Of a stretch of DNA of 64,000 nt, positions 12,568-25,374 are shown in pieces (position 1 is the stretch's first letter; each line of letters begins with the position of its first letter). Source of the DNA: Protopterus annectens (Eukaryota; Chordata; Ceratodontiformes; Protopteridae); the NCBI RefSeq assembly GCF_019279795.1, contig NC_056730.1, positions 607,414,383-607,478,382 on the forward strand, in the 5' to 3' direction. The notes beneath the pieces were generated by a model. It worked only from the letters and a program-made list of their open reading frames with translations, was not told the origin of the DNA and did no database searches. Position numbers and translations under genes: made by a program.

Positions 12568-12568
<1 letters not shown>
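9597..12568. other. Unclassified AT-rich sequence, possibly 3'UTR-like
   Basis: No coding region recognised. A poly-T run lies near 10041-10061. An AATAAA at about 11092 followed by a T/GT-rich stretch resembles a plus-strand polyadenylation site, but no upstream exon is visible. A short GGT-type triplet run sits near 12097-12115. Confidence 0.3.

Positions 12569-12612
<44 letters not shown>
12569..12612. repeat. (TA)n microsatellite
   Basis: About 21 uninterrupted TA dinucleotides. Confidence 0.95.
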
Positions 12613-12615
<3 letters not shown>

Positions 12616-13008
12616 AAATCTCCTCCTACTTAGCCTCTTTTTTAATTCTCCCCCCTGTTCTAGACTCTTATCAGTGTCTTTTATTTCTGGTTTTCATGTG
12701 TTCCTCCTTTTAATGTCTGCAACATATTCTACCAGTATCTGGTATACTCCCATATAGCTCAAAAGTTCTAATCTTTGGAGCTGATCATTTTCACACACTT
12801 CATCCCATTCTAGTCTCCTTTTTTCATTTGAATCTTTTCCCAAAAGTAACGTTTCCTGTTCCTTTCCCACTATCTTTTCATTATTTCAACATTGATGAAT
12901 AAATGACACTTGTCCATTCTTACAAGTTATAATGCAAATTTCCTTCATCTATATTCTTTAGTTCTTAACATACCTAACATGTTGTTATGCATTTGTCTCA
13001 AATCACAA

Positions 13009-13100
13009 ATCCTTTTGTCTTTCCATATCACTGCTGCGGTATTCCTCACCTAAGGGATCTGCTAAGGACAGCCCAATATCTATCCAGTATGCCAATGCCT
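13009..13100 (+). repeat. DIRS-C left inverted terminal repeat
   Basis: Contains 'ttccatatcact', 'cacctaaggg' and 'aggacagcccaatat' blocks that appear inverted at 28322-28360 and 28690-28760. Diverged. Confidence 0.7.
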
Positions 13101-13699
13101 TCAGCCTTCTTACTGGCACTGTAAATCACACGTATGTTCCATTTGCAAAACTTAGGGTATAAAGATGATGTCCAGATGCAAGCACTCAGAACTTCTTTGC
13201 CACCAGTCTGAATGCCTTATCATTATATTTTTCACAATGCCGTTATGCTGTGCTGGTTACCAAGCCACTTTTCCCCCCCTCTCTCCAGATATGTGCCCTG
13301 TTGGGTTTCTTCTGTTACTTTTTGTTCTTGTTTGTTATTGTGTTCATGTCACCCAGAAAGGGAAAAGTCTGTGTTGGAGGCAGATTCCCCATAGAGTGTC
13401 ATGACCACTATCTTTTTAGCTTGGGTCCTTCCCATGAGCAATACACTGCCATACGTTTGTGACTTAGGCCCTACACAGTTGACTGTCCTATTTGTCCATA
13501 TACATTGACAACCAGCATTTTAACCTGTTGGCTCAGGGTGCTATGACAATAATCAACATCTTAATCTATTTGCTCAGGGTGCTATGCCAAAATCCTCTTG
13601 TCCCGAGGGTCAGCCATCTGCTAAGAAGAAGGAAAAAAGTCAGGTCTGATCTGGCTGCTGTCTAGCCTCCCCTGGATGTCATTCTAGAGGCTATGAAAG

Positions 13700-14640
13700 C
13701 CCTAAAGAGCATCCGGTGCTTGGTTCAGATTCTTCTGCTGCAGCTCTATTAGAGGCCAGCATGGATCCAAATTCTCACACGTCCTCAGGGGCTTTTCTAA
13801 GGTCTGTACCTGATGTTGAGGTGGAAACCTTGGCTGATAATGTCCGAGGGACTATGGGGGATTCCTCAGATTTTAGTGAGGGAGGAAATTCCTACCAGCA
13901 TTATAGAGTTGCATCGGAGGTCTGACGCTCTGAGGGTTTTTCAAGCTGATGTCCCACAGAAAAAGAAAGAGAAGACAAAGCATATTTCCTCTGTTGTAAA
14001 AGGATCCCCAGCATGAATGGCAGAATTTTACTTCAGGGTTTATTTAATGCTTTAATGGCCTTAAAGCCTCCTCAAGGGGTCTGTGTTCCTGCTCCCCTCA
14101 GTCTTCCACTCCTGGTAAGAGCCATAGGAAACTGGATTCCTCAGATGAGGATTTGGACTCTGGGGAAGATGGGCTGGCCTATTCTTCCCAAATTCCTTCC
14201 CCCATGGACTACAGTTCAGAGGAAAAGGATTCCTTAAGTCCAGGTTCCCCCTTTGAAGAGTTGTCCTTTAGGGATACTATTGCCAGCATGATGGATTATT
14301 TTAAGTGGGATTGTTCCCAGGTCTCTGATATTCAAAAACAGTACTTTGAATTCCTACAGATGGAGTCACCCAAACTATCTACTCTTCCTCCTGTTTTGAC
14401 TGCTGTTTTGGATACTTTTTCTGCTTCTTCTGTAGCCCCTGACCCTCAGCCTCCTGCGCCAAAGAAGCCTGATGGCTTCTACAAGGTTGCCCACCACTCA
14501 GTCAAATGCAGCTATGTGGCTGATGCCTCTTCCAGGGCTGCTGCCTTTGGTGCAGTAATGAGGCTTTATTCTTGGCTACATCATCAGGCTTTGCTTGATG
14601 ACATCAAGGCCAAACTTTTGGATGCACCTCTAGATAAGTA
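13700..14640 (+). pseudogene. DIRS-C gag-like region
   Basis: Remains of the DIRS gag. The best preserved part (14153-14640) is an alpha-helical core ending in DDIKAKLLDAPL, almost the same as DHVKAKLLDAPL in DIRS-B near 21720. Broken. Confidence 0.65.
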
Positions 14641-14969
14641 AAGTCTTTTTTGGGACTCTTGTTGCTGACTTATTAAAGTCTCTCAAAGATAACGGTAAGG
14701 CCTTGCAGGAGCTGAAACATATTTTTGTTGCCACATTTCCAAGTTTCAGAGGAACAATCCTTACAAGTCTGCATTTCTTCGTAATTAAGCTTACCCCTCT
14801 CCTAAGGGTAATAGGGTTCTAGGCAAGTTCCTTTTGCTAAGTCTACTCAGAAAACTGTTCAGGATGAGCCTAGTTCTGTTTAACATCTGGCATTCTTTTC
14901 ACCTCATCCATGTCCCCTGTCTTTTCCAAATTGGCTTTGAATCACCTCAGATTCTTGGGGTCTTTCAAT

Positions 14970-16400
14970 AATCTGGGAGAGATAGTTCATTGTTTGGAAA
15001 TCCCTTCCTCCCTTTTTGGGCATTCCTCAACCTCCTCAAGAGCAGCTTCCTCACTTTCCAGAGGTTCTGCAGTGTCTTTTGGATCAGGGCACTATTCAGC
15101 CATTCCTATCACCCAGATGGAGAAGGAGTTATACTCCAGGATGTTTCTGGTTCCCTGAAAGATGGATATCTGGAAAACAATTCGGGATCTTTCCCTACTC
15201 AGTACCTTTCTCAAGATCCCTTACTTTAAGATGTTATCCCTTCAGACATGGTTTCCTTTTCTGTTTCCCCAGGCCATTTTGGCATCACTGGATCTCAAGG
15301 ATACATATCTTCATATCCCCATTCATCCTCTTTTCAGGATACTTTCATGTTTCTCTGTCTCTTCCTTGCATTTTCAGTTGTCTGCTTTGCACCAAATGCC
15401 TCACTCCAGTCATTGCTTTTTGCAGGCTTCGAGGTATTTAGATTTTTCTGTGTGTAGATGATTTGCTTATTCAAGCTCCTTCTCTCAGCAGTCTGCTACA
15501 AGAAATCCAATTTATCACTTGTCTTTTACACAGTTTGGGGTTCATCATAATTTCCAGAAGTCAGTTCTGATACCTTCCCAGGATCATGTTTTCCTTGCAT
15601 GCAGGCTTCAGACCATTCCCATGCTGGTATCTCTCTTCCTGCCCCAAGGTTCTGTCTCAGGCAACCTTTTTCCAGTCCTCTGTCTTCTGTCGCAGCCAGG
15701 GAATTTCTCAGGGTCCTGGTATTTATGGCTTCCACCATTCCCATGCTGCCTCTTAGCCAGGTTCCATATGAGAAAACTTCATTGGTACCTCATATTGATG
15801 TGGCTTCAGCATCACCACCTCCTGGAGTTCCTGTTCCTTTTCTTCCTTGTCTCAAGCTTGTGCTTCCGTTGTGGATTCATCAACTGTGTCTCAATCCAGG
15901 CTTCTTTTTCAAGCTCCAGTTCCTAGTAAAGAGCTGTTTACAAACATCTTAGACAGGAGACAGGGAGGCTCTTGTGCGTCCCTAAAGATTCAAGGTCTCT
16001 GGCCTCCTCATCAGAGGTCAGATCATATCAGTATAAAAGAGATGAGAGCTCTGCTTTTGGCTGTACATGCTTTTCATTCCTTGTTTCATCCTGGGACCCT
16101 CAAGGTCTTTACCAGCAGTACCATAGTGATATAATACTTTAGAAAGCAAGAGGGTACAAGGTCCTGGCTCCATTGCAGACTGAATCTTTAGGTGTGAGAT
16201 CTAGCTTTCCAGTATCAAGTGACTCTTCAGGCAGTTTACGTTCCCTCAAAGTACAATGTACTGGCAGATTCTTTGAATTAGGTCCAGGGCACAAGCTCAT
16301 GAATAGAATCTTCACAGAGATGTGTTCCTGGACATTGTCCATCGGTGATGTACTCCTTGGATAGATCTCTTCTCCTCCCCTCTGAACAGACAACTTCCTC
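14970..16400 (+). pseudogene. DIRS-C reverse transcriptase and RNase H remains
   Basis: ASLDLKDTYLHIPIHP near 15280, LHQMPHSSHCFLQA near 15390 and IKEMRALLLAVHAF near 16030 correspond to reverse-transcriptase and RNase H blocks of DIRS-A and DIRS-B. Heavily broken. Confidence 0.7.
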
Positions 16401-17113
16401 TATTCTGTTCCAGAGTCCCAAGTCCTATGACTTGATGGTGCTTTTCCTTGGAAGGGGATGTTTCTATATGCTTTTCCACCCCTTCCTCTGCTATCATGGG
16501 TTCTGCCCAGGATCAGACAGGACTCTCCAAAATCATATTGATGAATCCCTTTTGGCCCAGACAGCATTGGTACTCCCTTCTCTCTCACTTGCCAGGGGCA
16601 GTTATCACAATTTACCTCACTAGGTTGATCTTCTCACACAAGACAAGGGACTGCTTGTCCACCCTCACCTGTCCACTCTTCAACTGACACTGTGGGTGAT
16701 GGGGTTTTGATACCTTTTAGGCACCTTTTTTCTAAGGACATGCTCGGAGTTCTGCAAGAGGCCAAGAAACCTACCACTAGAAAATCCTGTGTGTCCAAAT
16801 GGAAGAGATTTTTCTGTCTAGTGCCTCTCACCATCAGGATCCCAATCTGTGGAGGTTCCACTGGTTCTCTCTTACTTTTGTGATTTGCTCCATGCTGGGC
16901 TGTTCCTCAGTTAAGGTACACCTGTCAGCTATTCTGCTTGTCTGCCCTTGAATCCTCTTCTGGTTTCTAGGTTTGAGGTCAAGGAATTCCTTAAAGTTAT
17001 CCTTCATATCAGGCATCCTAGGAAGTCCATTTTGCCATCTTGGGACCTCAATTATGTACTTGAAAAAATTATCCAGGCTCCTTTTGACCCTGTTTTTTCA
17101 GCTTCCTGACAAA

Positions 17114-17117
17114 TTGT
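17114..17117. repeat. Possible 4 bp target duplication (left copy)
   Basis: TTGT here and at 27658-27661 flank the ~10.5 kb insert in DIRS-C. Four bases is too short to be convincing on its own. Confidence 0.3.
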
Positions 17118-17483
17118 TCTGATGCTTCTGCACTGGCCCAGTAATCAAGGAGCCTCAATCCTCATCACTAACACCAGTGAGGGATGTGCACATTGGCAGG
17201 ATGACAAGTACACTCATAGTAAAGTACAATTTCCCTTAAGAGAACACAGAGATCACAGTCAGTCTGTGGCTGGTTTCTCCCTCTCTCTCCAGATCCCTAG
17301 TAAGACTCCTCACTGGCACAGCTATAGGGTTAAGATCACAGCCGAGTGGTCAAGTCAAAACCTCCAGCACCCTCTCTGTCCATCCAGTGCTTTGTGTCCC
17401 TGCCCAAGTAGCTGACACACATGCACACACACACTTTGAGATTTGATTTATATACAAACACACAAACACTCCTGGGGAAGGCT
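17118..17483. other. Unclassified left arm of the insert in DIRS-C
   Basis: Not CR1 and not DIRS. Includes a CA-rich stretch near 17418-17468. Together with 26591-27657 it may be an older element into which CR1-A was inserted. No terminal repeat structure could be established. Confidence 0.3.
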
Positions 17484-19926
17484 GGCACAGATGCATAGGT
17501 TGGTACTAGGCTATCTGCCCTAGGGCCTATGCAAGCCTAGCCATAACAATTCCCTGGATATTTCTTCCCACAATATTTACTTCTCTGGACCCCTGTCTAG
17601 CAGGGTGACTGACATGATCCCCGAGGTTAATTTCCTATCTCCCATCCAATCATCAAGGTTCCTTTTGAAGAGGGCCAATGAGGCGCTCTGCTTGACATGT
17701 ATGGGCAGTCTATTCCAGAGTATGGGGAGTTTCTGGGTCAGGAACCTATTCCACCAGCATGTTTTGTTCATTGTGATGGCAAGGTTTAGATCCCTGGAGC
17801 GTGTGGCTCTGAGGGATTGGGATTTCTTTAAGGGGAGCATGTCCAATAGCTCAGGGTTTGACATGGCCTTGTATGAGATCACCTCTGAGTAGACGATATG
17901 CCACAGAGTGTAGCTGGAGTTTTATTAGATGGTCAGCATAGGGCAACTGCTTTAGGTCTGTGATTCTTTTAGTGAGGTATTTCTGAGGCCTTTCCAGCTG
18001 TTGCAGATGTCTTGTGAGGTACATACCAAATGGGGCATTGTACCTCTGTAATGGGTCTAATGAGGGATGAGTACAGTGGGACAATGACCTCCTTTTTTCT
18101 GTATGAAACGCCCTTAGAGATGAGGTGTGCCTCATGGATTTCCTGACTGTTGTGGTGATGTGGTTATCGAAGGTGAGACCACTGTTCACCTGTGTCCCTA
18201 AGTCTCTCATCACACTTTCAGTGTTTAGTGTACTGCCACCTATGTGATAATTCATGGGTACATGTTTTTTTTCCCCAAAGGGGATAACTATACTATTCTT
18301 GGCGTTAGCTTGAGCCCATGGCTGTGGCACCAAGCATCTGTTTCTGTAAGGCCCTTTTGTAGAATATCCACATCATTTGGGGATTCAATAATGGCTCCCA
18401 GTTTGCAGTCATCTGCGAACTTAGTTAGCCAGAGTCCCTTAGTGTTGGCCTGTACATCAGAGAAGTAGATGCCAAACAAGAGAGGTCCCAGGACTGAACC
18501 CTGAGGTACTCCACTTGTCTGGAGCTGGATTTGGAGTCTGCTACTTTTACAGTCTGGGTTCTGTCAGTAAGCCAGTTGGCAACCCATTGAGTGACATAGG
18601 GGTTTATGCCCAGCTTAGTAAGTTTATCTATGATTCCAGAGTGGGGGGTGGTATCGAAGGCTTTGGTGAAGTCCAGATAGGCTGTGTGGACCACCTTACC
18701 TACATCCACAGCTCTGGAGACTGATTCAAAGACGTCAATCAGGTTCAGGAGACAAGATCAGCCATTCACGAACCCAAACTGGGTGGGGGTCCAGTGTTTG
18801 AAGATTGCCAATGTCTTTGTTTATAAGTTCCATGATAATGTGTTCCATGCCCTTGCAGAGCAGGCTCATCAGACTGATAGGACGGTAGTTGCCAGGATCC
18901 AAGGTGGATCCCCCATTGTGGAGTAAGATAACTGTAGCTGTGCACCACTCAGTGGGCATGAGGCCTCAGGTGAGGCTATGATTAAACATGACACTTAGGT
19001 GAGATGCCAGTTCATTTTGTAGTTCATCTAGTACATAGCCCAGGATGTCATCTGGTCCCATAGATGCTGTATTCTTAGCTTTAGAGAGTGCGGTTTCTAC
19101 CTGTGTGGCCATGATTACCAGAATTTGGCAATCTTTTGGTATTTAAATGGGCCCTTTCGGGGGTGAGAGGGGAGTGAAGTTGGCACTAAATCAATCTGCC
19201 AGGATATTGGCAATATCCTTGTGATCAGTATATTTAATGCCATTCCATTGTAGCTCAGAGCAGATCTGAGCATTGCCATTTAGATTCTTGACATAACTAT
19301 AGAATGCCTTGTTATTGCCTTTGGAATCTTTGGCAATTTTATTTTCGTAACTAGATTTGGAGGATTTTATGAGGGATCTCAGCTTCCTACTGAGCCTGGT
19401 AAGGGAGTTTTTTGCATCCTGGTATTTCCTCTTTTCTGCAATAATTTTTTCCTTCTGTTGTATAGTTTATGGCAAGTGACCACTAGATTGGCTTCATGTT
19501 TTTGGAGGAGAGTGTCTTGGTTCCATTTGGGATGGCAAGATTCATGCATGAGTGGATGTGCTCGTACAGTGCCTTAGTGTAGGATTCGGCAGTCGAACTT
19601 TCAGCTCCCATCTCCATGGGTGTCATGACGTTCATCACTTCTGACTTGAGTAGCATGAAGTTGGCTTTCGAGAAGTTTTTACGGAGTTTTCCCTACTTGA
19701 GGGTAGGGGTGGGATGTGGATGTCAAGGGTAATTTGATTATGGTCAGATCTGACCAATAAGGGGGTGACCACTGGTGTGGAGCATCTATCTCCCATGTTG
19801 GTAATGACCAGGTCTAGGATATTGGAGCCCCTGGTGGGACAATGGATTAGTTGATCCAGGGCATTGGAATTTATGAATTCCAAGAACCGTTGGGAAAAGG
19901 TGTTGGTACCTGAGTAGTTTTCCCAG
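17484..19926 (-). mobile_element. CR1-A, 3' part (minus strand), interrupted by DIRS-B
   Basis: Read on the minus strand this is the ORF2 reverse transcriptase and 3' end of a CR1 LINE. Visible blocks: GNYRPISL near 18890, AYLDFTKAFDTTPHSGI near 18650, the FADD catalytic box near 18420 (both Asp present), and a C-terminal LFKRNLDDWMGDRK near 17640. The CATAGGT 3' end lies at ~17484. The rest of its coding sequence lies to the right of DIRS-B at 25574-26590. Several stops and frameshifts split the ORF, for example around 18340-18420 and 18710-18735. It is a dead copy. Confidence 0.9.
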
Positions 19927-20095
19927 ATGTTCTCTATGTTTCACTGTTGCAGTCATTACATTTGGGTAGACTGCTGGCAGGTTGCTTTCAGTCGGCCTGA
20001 ATACCATAGTCTTGGGTCTTGCGTCAGTTGCTGTCTCCTCTTCCATGACATCAGGTCGTCAGGCATATAAAACAGGCAGCCAATGCCATTTTCTT
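19927..20095 (+). repeat. DIRS-B left inverted terminal repeat
   Basis: Mirrors 25375-25573 with roughly 8% mismatch over the inner part. The outer edge mirrors the first half of the internal complementary region at 25018. Confidence 0.8.
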
Positions 20096-20238
20096 CAGTC
20101 TTTCTTGCCGCGTGGTGCCTGAAGCAGAAGCAGTTCGCAAGTGCCGGTCGGCCAACTCCTGAAATTTTCGAATTCGAGTTTCAGAACCGAATTAAAGCTA
20201 AGTACCCCGTTGGGGAAACTTTTTCTTGCTCCATACCA

Positions 20239-21846
20239 ATGTCAGTAAAAGTTAATAATTGCATTACTTGTGGGAAGCAAATACCTCATAAGGATTTTCA
20301 TTTGTACTGTATTCCTTGCCTAGGCCCAGATAATAACATGCCTTGCTGTCAGTTTTGTGCTAGATTTAACCAATGCACTATTAAGCGTCAGTATATCTTT
20401 GCTTCAGAATATTTTGGAAACGGATTTAACTACCCTGAAATGTCGTCGGATAGCAATCCGACTACCGGAGTTCACAAAAAACGCAAAGAAAAGGACAGAG
20501 ACAGACTGTTGAGGTCCAAAACTGACGATGAAGCTTCTCCTAAGCCAGTCGCAAGTTCGCCGGTACTCAGTGGGGTGCTTTCGCAGCCCCTGATACCCGC
20601 TACTTTCAAGTCGCAGGCCTCTACCGAGACCCATGTGGAGTCCGGCATGCCACGAGATTCTCAAAGTATTGTACCCGCAGATGTCTCTCCCTCGGATGGG
20701 TCCGGAGCAGCTGAGCAGGCACCAGCTTCTGAGGGTGTCTTCAGGCCTCAGCATTTCTATATAAAACTGACGCCAGCTTCAAAAACAAAGACAAAAGCAA
20801 CTTCTAAGGCTAAAAAACTAACGCATGAGCCACGTGCTCAGGCTTCCATGCCCAAAAAGCAGATGATCAAAATGGCTGAAGACTTAATTACCTTGATCAG
20901 GGGTTCCCAACCCCCCCCCCCCCGATAACAGGCCTAGGCAAGACACTGATTATGAATCTTCAGATCAGGTTTCTATTTCTTCTGATTCCCCTTCTGATCA
21001 GGAATTTTCTATACCACCCTATGAGGACTCAGATGCAGAAGAATCCATCCCATCTGCATCTCCTCCTGAAGATTATTCCTTTGGAGAAACCATGCATACT
21101 TTGAGGGAACATTTTCATTGGGAGAGTCAAGATTTCTCAGAATCAAAAAAGAGGCGTAGGGATTTCCTTCTTCCTCAGCATAGGCCTTTGACCGTACCTC
21201 GTGTATTAGACATTGTTGATTTGTTTTCGGAATCAAGCTTGACTCCAGATTCCTGCCTCCAGCTCCTAGCAAGCCAGACAGATATTACAGGGTTCCTGAA
21301 CCGCACAAATTTTTATATAAAAACCCTGCTGCTGACCCTGAAACAATCTCACATGGTCCAAAAGGTGTAAAGGCCACAACAGCTAAGAATCCTACCCCCT
21401 CTGATAGAGATTCCAGGGCACTGGATAGATGGGGGAAGAAGGTCTATACGTCTGCAACCTTGGCAATTAGGGCCTTAAACTGCCAATTTCATATGCTTAA
21501 ATATCAACAGCATGTTATGGGATTATTGAAACAGAAAATGATGTTGATTTCTGAATGTGTGGAAAATAAAGAATTACAGGAATTATTGCATGCAGCAGAA
21601 CAGATTGGAAAGCATACTTTGCAATGTGGTTTTGATTCCTTGGAGGCCTCCTGCAGGGCTGCAGTTACTGGATCTGTGATTAGAAGGCATGCCTGGCTTA
21701 AGGAGCAACATTTTCCTGATCATGTTAAAGCTAAATTGTTGGATGCACCTTTACAGCATGATACTCTGTTTGGTAATAAGGCAGAAGAGGTTGTAAAGAA
21801 AATGGAAGACAAAGCAAAGTCTATGCAAACTGTAAAAGACTTTTAG
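20239..21846 (+). pseudogene. DIRS-B gag-like region
   Basis: The ATG at 20239 opens a Cys-rich head (CITCGK, CIPC, CCQFC pattern) comparable to that of DIRS-A, then a Ser/Pro/Lys-rich middle. A helical core at 21460-21846 ends in VKAKLLDAPL, shared with DIRS-C. Broken. Confidence 0.7.
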
Positions 21847-22179
21847 AAGTGCATCCACCAAGATTCAGTAGACACTGGCCTACAAAAAATTGGTCCTTTC
21901 CTGTGTCTGACAGAGCTTCACGGGGCAAATCTAGGCGCTCAAAGGGCTCTAGATACCAATCACAGGATTCTTACAGGTCAAAGCAATGGGGTGCCTCTAA
22001 CTCTAAATCTGGAGGAAATAAAGCACAACCCTACAGTAAACAGTCTCAATGACTTCCCTCTGCCATCACCAAGCACTTAGCCTTTGGCAGCCCCCTTAGA
22101 GAGAAAACTAACACTTCATGCTCAAAAGTGGTAGTTAATAACCCAGGACAAGTGGGTACTAAACAGAGTATCCCAGGGA

Positions 22180-23535
22180 TACAGATTTCATTTCCATACC
22201 TTGCCAATTCCAAACAGTTGGCCAGATCTGCCACAAAATCAATGGGCAGAGGCACAGAAACAAGTTACATCCCTCATGGATATGGGGGCTATTCAGCCAG
22301 TACCAGAACAGGAAAAAGGACAAGGGTTTTACTCAAGACTGTTCTTGGTACCCAGAAAAGATCATGCCTGGTGCCCAATTCTGGATTTATCAATTTTGAA
22401 CACATTCTTGGACATACCAAAATTCAAAATGCTAACTTTGCAGCAGCTTCTGCCCATGCTGGACAAGAACGCTTGGCTAGTGACTCTAGACTTGAGTCAT
22501 ACCTGCATATCCCAATAAGGGAATCATGCAGAAGATACCTCCACTTCAAGGCTGGTTTTATGCATTACCAATTTTCTGCACTGTCCTTTGGCTTATTTAC
22601 TGCGCCCAGGGTCTTTACAAAGTGCTTGACACCAGTAATTGCTTTTTGCAGACAAGGAAGTATACAAATCTATCCTTGCTTGGACAACTGTCTCATTCAA
22701 GCAGAAAACAAGGACATTCTTCTTCAACATCTGGCGTTTGTGAAAAGGCTTCTAACATGCCTAGGGTACACAATAAATGAAAATAAATCACAACTGGTAC
22801 CCTCTCAAACGATTACATTCCTGGGTGCAAGCTTGAATACAACTGCCCAGATGGGTTACCTTACGCCAGACAAACAAAGGCAACTGACTGTTTACTTCAT
22901 ACAGATGGCAACAAAAACCCAGTTATCTGCAAGACAAATTTTGCAGGCTTTGGGGTTCATGGCATCCTGCATTCTACTGATTCCATATGCAAGACTGCAT
23001 ATGAGGAAATTACAGTGGTACCTAAAAAGTTTATGGAGTCAACATTGTCACAGTCTGGAAACAATGATTCCTCTCATTCCCTGCCTACAACAGGAGTTTC
23101 TTTGGTGGGCAGAGATATGTCACCAGAACATGGGATGGTCTTTCACTCTACCCCCTGCCAACCAAACTCTAACTACAGACGCATCAGACTATGCTTGGGG
23201 GTCCACCTGGTGGGGAGATGCATTCAGGGCATATGGAGCCCAAAACAAATGCATCTGCATATCAGCCAGAAAGAGATGTTAGCTGTTCAGAATGCCCCGA
23301 CAGCCTTCAAGGACTTACTTCATCCAGGACAACTATTGATAAAGACGAACAACACCATGGTTATGTGGTACATAAACAAGCAGGGGGGCACACATTCCTA
23401 CCCCCTTTGCAGACTAGCCATGGAATTGTGGGACACAGTCTTGCCTTACCAAGTACATCTTCAAGCTCAATTCCTGCCAGGAAAACAAAATACTTTGGCA
23501 GACAACCTAAGCAGAAACCTTATGGACCCTCATGA
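22180..23535 (+). pseudogene. DIRS-B reverse transcriptase and RNase H region
   Basis: LFLVPRKDHAWCPILDLS near 22340, the SFGLFTAPRVFTKCL block near 22585, a YPCLDN block at the catalytic-box position near 22673, TLTTDASDYAWGS near 23170 (RNase H) and MWYINKQGGTHSYPLC near 23360. One frame stays open for 384 codons (22128-23282). Broken overall. Confidence 0.85.
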
Positions 23536-23559
23536 GTGGAAACTGGATCCACAAGTCTT

Positions 23560-23840
23560 CAGCATGATAACAAAGAAATGTGGGAGCCCGGACATAGATC
23601 TATTTGCCTCTCCCCATAATTATCAGCTGGACAAATTTTGCACAAGAACTTATCACAGACAAGCATGGAAAGTGGATGGCCTATCCTTCAGTTGGAAAAA
23701 CCTATCAGTCTACGCCTTTCCTCCTCTGCCTCTTCTTCCCAAGGTCCTACTAAAGGTCAGACAGGAAAAAACAAAAAATGATTCTAATTACCATGGACTG
23801 GCCTTGCCAGCACTGGTACCCAGTCCTAAGGAATATGTCC
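23560..23840 (+). pseudogene. DIRS-B methyltransferase-like segment
   Basis: DIDLFASPHNYQ and VYAFPPLPLL blocks at the same relative position as in DIRS-A. Domain name from knowledge of the DIRS family. Confidence 0.55.
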
Positions 23841-23984
23841 CAACTCCATCCTTGGTACTTGCCTCAAATATCTCATCTACTGTCTCAGCAGAACAATCAA
23901 ATTCTGCACAATCGGCCCCAAACTCTGAACCTGGCAGCATGGCTGATCATATAGTTTTTCAAACAACACCTCTCAGTAAATCTG

Positions 23985-24980
23985 TGATGGTTGTCATTTT
24001 GGAAGCCAGAAGGCCTAGTACTAGAAAATCTTATGCTTATAAATGGAAGAGATTCTGTGCTTAGAACCAAGCACAAGGAACTGACACAGCAAAACCAAAT
24101 ATTCCTCAGATTTTACAATACTTGACTGAGATGCTTGACAAGGGCCTATCTTTTTCATCAATAAAAATCCATGCCTCTGCCTCTCAGCTCATTACAACAC
24201 AGAGCCACTGATCTTTCTCATCCTCTGCTAAAACAGTATCTTAGAGCGGCCAAAATTTTAAGGCCCCCAGAAGATCATCAGTTCCTGCATGGGACCTCAA
24301 TTTTGTGTTGGAAAAGCTCAGCCTGCCTCCATTTGAACCAGCTGCTACTGCAGATGTAAAGTTTTTATCCTAGAAAACAGCTTTTCTTCTGGCAATCACT
24401 TCAGCAAGAAGGGTTTCAGAACTACAAGCCCTCATGGCTGTGGAGCCTTTTATTATATTTTACCCAGACAGGGTGTCCCTCAGGACCTATCCTTCCTTTA
24501 TGCCTAAGGTGGTATCCAGTGTGGCTCTTAACCAAACTATTCACCTGCCAACTTTTTACCCAAATCCGCAGAACAAGGGTGAGCGGATTCTGCATTCCTT
24601 GGATATACACAGGCAACTAAGATTGTACTTAAACAGGACCAAGTCTCTACGAAAGTCTAAGCAGCTACTGGTGGCATGTGCTGCAGGATCAGAGGGAAAG
24701 GCTATTTCAAAGCAGACTATTTCAAAGTGGATAAGCCACTGCATTCGTTTCTGCTATTTGCATCATGGTAAGCCGGTGCCCAAGGGCATTAGGTCACATT
24801 CCACCAGGGCTGCATCTACCTCGGCAGTTTTTCTCAGGGGTGCCAACTGAAGACATTCTAGAAGCTGCTACTTGGAGTTCTGTCCATACTTTTACAAAGC
24901 ATTATCATTTGCCTCTCTTCTCTAAGTCCAGGGCAGGCTTTGTTCACTGCAGTTCTGCTGGGCCTTATAGCCGCTCCTAA
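23985..24980 (+). pseudogene. DIRS-B tyrosine recombinase region
   Basis: STRKSYAYKWKRF near 24015, ITSARRVSELQAL near 24400, SLDIHRQLRLYLNRTK near 24597, HSTRAAS (HxxR box) near 24798 and a C-terminal ATWSSVHTFTKHY near 24870. Broken. Confidence 0.8.
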
Positions 24981-25017
24981 TACTATTTAGTTCCAGCCTC
25001 CCATCCATAGCTTTGGG

Positions 25018-25133
25018 AGTCTACCCAAATGTAATGACTGCAACAGTGAAACATGAAGAACATAGTACAGTTGTGTACACTTACCATAAATGTAGGTGTT
25101 CGAGTGTATTCACTGTTGCAGTCTGGGTTACCC
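25018..25133. repeat. DIRS-B internal complementary region
   Basis: The first half mirrors the outer edge of the left terminal repeat and the second half mirrors the outer edge of the right one. The join is near 25066. Fixes the element ends at ~19927 and 25573. Confidence 0.8.
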
Positions 25134-25253
25134 ACCCACCATCCCCCTTTATTCTACAGCTTCTCTTTCCTTCACTATATTCTACAGCCTTTGTGGTGTA
25201 TTTGCTTTTAGATGAAGGTAAAATTTATGTTGTGACAATTGCATGTATTTATA

Positions 25254-25256
<3 letters not shown>

Positions 25257-25300
<44 letters not shown>
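25257..25300. repeat. (TA)n microsatellite inside DIRS-B
   Basis: About 20 TA dinucleotides followed by a T/G-rich stretch. Lies between the internal complementary region and the right terminal repeat. Confidence 0.95.
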
Positions 25301-25301
<1 letters not shown>

Positions 25302-25374
25302 TTGTTTGTTTGTTTTTTGTTTTTTTTTTGCTACCCATTTGGGAGGCACCTGACATGTGGGGCAAGAAAAACTA

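Larger units (their letters stand above)
13009..17117 (+). mobile_element. DIRS-C, left part: old decayed DIRS element split by a later insertion
   Basis: The left terminal repeat (13009-13100) is reverse-complementary to both the internal complementary region at 28322-28425 and the right terminal repeat at 28690-28797, which ties this part to 27658-28797. Between them are recognisable remains of gag (~13700-14640), reverse transcriptase/RNase H (~14970-16130), the methyltransferase-like block (NPFWPRQHW near 16545) and the start of the recombinase (TTRKSCVSKWKRF near 16775). It stops inside the recombinase at ~17117. Heavily broken, many changes; the oldest DIRS copy in the window. Confidence 0.85.

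Noticed and set aside
12389-12713. Short frames with Tyr-Ile repeats across the (TA)n tracts (also at 25239)
   Set aside because: They are translations of the microsatellite.
17335-17360. tRNA A-box-like 'agccgagtggtcaag' suggesting a tRNA-Ser/Leu-derived SINE
   Set aside because: No B box at the right distance and no SINE tail.
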